A stretch of DNA of 64,000 nucleotides from Liolophura sinensis (Eukaryota > Mollusca > Polyplacophora > Chitonida > Chitonidae). The DNA lies in contig NC_088301.1 of the NCBI RefSeq assembly GCF_032854445.1, positions 1,738,001 to 1,802,000 of the forward strand. Direction: 5' to 3'. The notes below the pieces were generated by a model, which searched no databases, was not told where the DNA came from, and saw only the letters and a list, made by a program, of their open reading frames with translations. This document shows positions 59,973-64,000 of the stretch, piece after piece. Each line of letters begins with the position of its first letter. Position 1 is the stretch's first letter. Position numbers and translations under genes: made by a program.

Positions 59973-60110
59973 ATCATACGTGCACCTGACCACCATATAC
60001 CAGTCATACGTGCACCTGACCACCAATCATACGTGCACCTGACCACCATATACCAGTCATACGTGCACATGACCACCAATCATACGTGCACCTGACCACC
60101 ATATATCAAT
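59973..60110 (+). repeat. 30/23-bp alternating tandem repeat
   Basis: CATACGTGCACCTGACCACC repeated five times. The copies are followed alternately by ATATACCAGT and AAT, giving a regular 53 bp dimer. Confidence 0.92.
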
Positions 60111-61524
60111 TAGAGTCATTTAGAATAAAACAGACAAGTCAAGTAAACAACTAAAACCATTCTGCCAGCATATTTGTCTCTTTTTCTTTTCTGAAATAAC
60201 TGCAATTTAAATACGTTCTACATGCATGTGACCTGGTCTGTAGTCTTGTTTCATAATCATTAGCACTATTATAAAAACTAATTCCCATACATCATTGCAA
60301 TGACCACTTTGTTGGCAAAGTGTTTGAGTTTCCAGAATCATGTGTGAAATTGTTATGGTGTTAGAGAAAGCCAGCTAGTTAATCTCAGGTGGTAATTGTC
60401 ACCTGCTGAGGACAGCTGGTGAGAACATTGTGTAGGTATTGGCGATTGTACAACACCTTTATTTCTACCTATAATCATAGGGCTATATAATAATCTGATA
60501 ATAATCTGATCAGCTGTTTTGCAGGTTAAGCAGGTTAAGTTGTATCATTGTAAAACAGGTGTATTGTATACATGTATTGTATATTAGAGGTAGCGGTACA
60601 TGTGGATCTATGGACAGTTCTGCTTGGCAATCTGCTTACCATGCAGTGCTGGTATACATGTAGGTAAGCCATACTACACAGCCAGATTTTCAACAAGTGT
60701 AAACTTGGAGATATTTTTAAGGTTAATCTGACGTAGAAAAGATTATTAGCATTGACAATGTAGTAAATACATACATATTTGTTGGGTTCAAACACAAATC
60801 ATCGAGGTTAATATTACTGCTCACTAAAGTGGTCCTGGATTATGAAGGATTAGGATTTGTCACGTGGATCAACGTTAGGTAGGTTAGCTATGTGCATACT
60901 TGTTTGTTCCATACCGTCTACCTGAAAACAGCAAGTCTGGCAGTTGTACAGATGGCTAATGGCTAACAATTCCCCATAGTCATGTGCAAATCTTCTGTTC
61001 CATTTTGGATGCTATGCCAAATGTACATACCATCATCAAAAGCCAGGCTGTTCTGGTCTGACTGTTATGGATTGCTGCTTGTGATGTTGATGCCTTAAGT
61101 CACTGAAGATCTCTGCACCACAAATACACTTTTTTAGTATTTCAAGGTAAATTGTAGAATGGAAATGAGTATACTGTGTGTATTTTTTAAATTGTATCTA
61201 CAAATGTTGTCTGTTCTTGCACCAGACTTACATTGACCTGAAAAGGCTTTATTGTAGTTGCCAGGCTGTAGCAGAGGGGACTATGGGTTGATGATGTGGC
61301 CATGTTTGTTTGTTGTGGACTTTGTTAACAGCTAACTAAACCAGTGTGGGTAATGCATGTATTTCAAAGGCAATATTTCCAGAATGATTTTTGTATTGGT
61401 GTGGACGGGACATTTAATTTTCTTGGAAATGAACATAGAGGAAAATGTTAGAATACATGTACACAGGTTCCTGTACATGTAGCTGTAGAACAATTAAGTT
61501 AGTTCAACCAAGGGTCTGTCTTAG
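60111..61524. other. Unassigned CpG-poor stretch
   Basis: No gene recognised. The 86-codon minus frame at 60535-60795 has no family features. Confidence 0.4.
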
Positions 61525-61562
61525 ACCCAGCCACCAAGTTTTGCTCGTATCCAGACTGTTTG
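61525..61562 (+). CDS. Weak candidate micro-exon before GTAAGT
   Basis: A 38-base stretch between GGTCTGTCTTAG and the consensus donor TTTG, then GTAAGTAG. Read in the phase left by 59252-59296 it gives YPATKFCSYPDCL; read alone it gives TQPPSFARIQTV. It is too short to judge. Confidence 0.12.
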
Positions 61563-61660
61563 GTAAGTAGTCCAAAGAAGAATTGACATTATGTCACTCG
61601 TCATGAAGGACTTTTTGATAAGTTATAATGTGTTCACTCCATAGTTTCAATGTTTGACCC

Positions 61661-62029
61661 CATGTGTGATCATGTGTGTGATCATGTGTGTGATCATGTG
61701 TGTGATCATGGGTGTGATCATGTGCATGATCATGTGCGTGATGATGTGTGTGTGATCATGTATGTGATCATGTGCGTGAGCATGTATGTGATCATGGGTG
61801 TGATCATGTATGTGATCATGTGCGTGAGCATGTATGTGATCATGTGTGTGATCATGTATGTGATCATGTGCGTGAGCATGTGTGTGATCATGTGCGTGAG
61901 CATGTGTGTGATCATGTGCGTGAGCATGTGTGTGATCATGTATGTGATCATGTGCGTGAGCATGTGTGTGATCATGTGCGTGATCATGTGCGTGAGCATG
62001 TGTGTGATCATGTGCGTGATCATATGTGA
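61661..62029 (+). repeat. 12-bp repeat array built on GTGATCATG
   Basis: About 30 units of TGTGTGATCATG, with TGCGTGATCATG, TATGTGATCATG and TGCGTGAGCATG variants. The last variants create a looser 24-36 bp pattern. Every TGATCA is a palindrome, so both strands carry open frames (152 and 93 codons plus, 97 minus). Confidence 0.95.
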
Positions 62030-62557
62030 TTCTTATTTAGTCGGCTGTCATGCTTGGAATAACTTTTTGGTCGCAGTGTCTGCAACATTACTTCAGAAAC
62101 TAAAATAACTTTGAATGATTGCAGCTGCTTTTTTATGAATATGTGTATATTGACTTCCTGAATGTTTTAATAAAGGAATTATGTACATGTACTCTGTGAG
62201 TGCTTAGTCATGAATTGCTATAGAGGGCCCTTGAGAAGTTGACAAAATTTTACTCTCTTTACAAGGAATGGTTCATTTTCAGTCCAATTCAATAATAGAT
62301 CTGTTCTATCAACAACTGCAGGAGTGAATACATTCTGATGTGAAGGTATTACATGTACAAAAGTTAAAGTTTCTCTGACTAATAAAATCATCTTTTATTG
62401 CCTAAAAACTTGTAGCCAGTATGTGATAGTTTTTCAGAACTTTGCTATAATTTACATGTATTCTCTTTTACAATTTTACAGATACATTTATGTGATCAGC
62501 ATGAAAATTGTGAGAAATAAAGCAGTTAAAAATAAATGATTATCTTCATTCAAAGCA

Positions 62558-62832
62558 GGGGGCCTCCGTGGCTCAGTCGGTTAGCGCGCTAGCGCAGCGT
62601 AGTGACCCAGAAGCCTCTCACCAATGCGGTCGCTGTGAGTTCAAGACCAGCTCATGCTGGCTTCCTCTCCGGCCGTACGTGGAAAGGTCTGCCAGCAACC
62701 TGCGGATGGTCGTGGGTTTTCCTCGGGCTGAGCCCGGTTTCCACCCACCATAATGTTGGCCGCCGTCGTATAAGTGAAATATACTTGAGTACGGCGTAAA
62801 ACACCAATCAAAAAAAAAAAAAAAAAAAAAAA
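62558..62832 (+). mobile_element. SINE, full length with poly(A), young
   Basis: Begins GGGGCCTCCGTGGCTCAGTC with an A-box-like TGGCTCAGTCGG and a B-box-like AGTTCAAGACC. It continues through CACCAATGCGGTCGCTGTGA, GGATGGTCGTGGGTTTTCCT, CCACCCACCATAATGTTGGC and TACTTGAGTACGGCGTAAAA, and ends in poly(A). The 12 bp duplication TCATTCAAAGCA lies at 62546-62557 and 62833-62844. Confidence 0.97.
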
Positions 62833-62844
62833 TCATTCAAAGCA

Positions 62845-63960
62845 AGATTATAAAAGATGTTGGTAAATTGACAAAATTTGTATACTAGGTTCGGCAAGTC
62901 ACTCTTATAACAGATCTGCAAAATACTGTAACTGAGTAAAAAGCAAATACAAAATTGGCAGGTATCGCATTAAAGTATGTCAGTTATGGAAATACACCGT
63001 AACATTTGGAACACATGCCAGTTAGCCAGCTGCTTCACTGTTTATTCACCAGAGAATCATATACAAGCTGTATGCCATTTGTCTTCTCACGCAGGGGATG
63101 ACAATTACATGCTGTGTACCAGTGTGGATGTACACCTTATGTAGATGGTGTCTAAGCAAAGCTCGAGGGCAATCATGATTAAACAGTGACACGGTTGGCA
63201 TTTAGAATATACAGCCATGAACCTAGTAAGGCAATACAGAACATTTACAGTAATGGCCCCGTGGAAAGTGCTACAAAACCATCTGATGGTAGTCAGGATG
63301 TCCTGGAAAGGTCAGGGCTGGCTGTTGCTTGGCTATTGTCTCACCAGCAGATGGTTCAATGCATGTGCAACTGTTTGGCGACCGCGATTGTTACACCCTA
63401 TATGCCCAGAACCATACTAAATAATACAGCGACACATGAGACATGCCAGACTGTGGCAAAATAAAAGTGCAGAAATGTCAGTGAGCATGAGGCTTGATAT
63501 TCTATATCAATTAAGTGAGAGTTAGTATTACCTGTATTAACTCTGTAAACAAGTCTGTATTATGAAGTACAGTCAAATGGCCATCAAAACAAAAAAAAGG
63601 CTTTTCCCTAGTTTTTATTCGGGATATCAATCTGATGAGTTTTTTTTTCTTTCTTCATGTTAATTTTTTTTAAATCCCAGTATTTTTTATGAAGGAAAAT
63701 TGTAAAAAGTAAGAATTGCCAACCGATCTACCCTATTTTTTGGCCAATAGGGTCAGATTATGCCCATGAGTTTTTTTAAGAATGGCTGATGTAAGTCTAC
63801 ACTTCATTCTCTGCTGTCAGAACCAATATGTTTTCTTCACCGCTTTCTCCTTTCCAACATGTAACACTGTTAATTATTAAGTTGGATCATTTTCCAAACT
63901 TCCTGAATTAGAACTGTGAATATCTGCCTGATTGCACTGCATTTTATGTTGTTGATGCAC
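62845..63960. other. Unassigned stretch
   Basis: A 92-codon plus frame (63186-63464) overlaps a 67-codon frame in another phase. It has no family features or splice sites and is not called as a gene. Confidence 0.35.
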
Positions 63961-64000
63961 TATGGTGGGAGGAAACCCGGGGGAAACCCACGACCATCCT
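63961..64000 (-). mobile_element. SINE fragment cut by window end
   Basis: TATGGTGGGAGGAAACCCGG and GGGAAACCCACGACCATCC are the reverse of the SINE middle (GGATGGTCGTGGGTTTCC, CCACCATA). The tail part expected before 63961 is missing, so the copy is 3'-truncated or rearranged. The rest lies beyond the window. Confidence 0.88.

Noticed and set aside
62560-62655. tRNA-like sequence with A and B boxes
   Set aside because: It is the head of a SINE with a poly(A) tail and target duplication. The box spacing and lack of a cloverleaf argue against a functional tRNA gene.

Overview
This window looks like nuclear DNA of an invertebrate animal, most likely a mollusc or a close lophotrochozoan relative. 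The evidence is the lack of any long single-exon gene, abundant (TA)n and minisatellite DNA, SINEs with a tRNA-like head and poly(A) or (AAAT)n tails flanked by 12-13 bp target-site duplications, and a recurring repeat core that I recognise from molluscan genomes. No species can be named from the sequence alone. No complete protein-coding gene, rRNA or functional tRNA gene could be supported. The content is intergenic and/or intronic DNA rich in repeats, plus a handful of weak exon candidates.

Layout. 1-26 kb keeps many CpG dinucleotides. It holds short minisatellites (49, 46, 55, 90, 87, 52, 30 bp units), three (TA)n tracts, MITE-like inverted-repeat elements, a CpG-rich block at 9.6-10.6 kb with a candidate first exon ending in a GTAAGT donor, a cluster of alternately oriented copies of an unnamed element at 17.6-20.0 kb, and a 1.4 kb array of 30 bp units at 22.45-23.86 kb organised into 90 bp trimers. 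Around 26.6-26.8 kb there is a minus-strand exon candidate. From about 28 kb to the end CpG becomes scarce and TG/CA and TACATGTA-like words become common. That is the pattern expected of germline-methylated gene bodies in molluscs, so 28-64 kb may be a large gene's introns. This half contains the longest arrays (35 bp at 30.0 kb, 44 bp at 36.3 kb, 54/36 bp at 48.0-49.7 kb, 46 bp at 51.2 kb, 57 bp at 52.7 kb, 55/40 bp at 57.4-59.2 kb, 12 bp at 61.7 kb). It also has three weak plus-strand exon candidates at 56.0, 59.25 and 61.5 kb.

Repeats are the main story. At least ten copies of one tRNA-derived SINE family are present, several with clear target-site duplications. Two of them (44.1 and 62.6 kb) are nearly intact and very similar, so they are young. 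Four further dispersed families are described here under working labels (W, X, Y, Z) because I cannot name them. A conserved core of about 45 bp is shared by the SINE 3' region, family W and a third fragment at 39.8 kb. Several long open reading frames (up to 473 codons) are by-products of tandem repeats whose unit is a multiple of three or carries no stop in any frame; they should not be read as genes.
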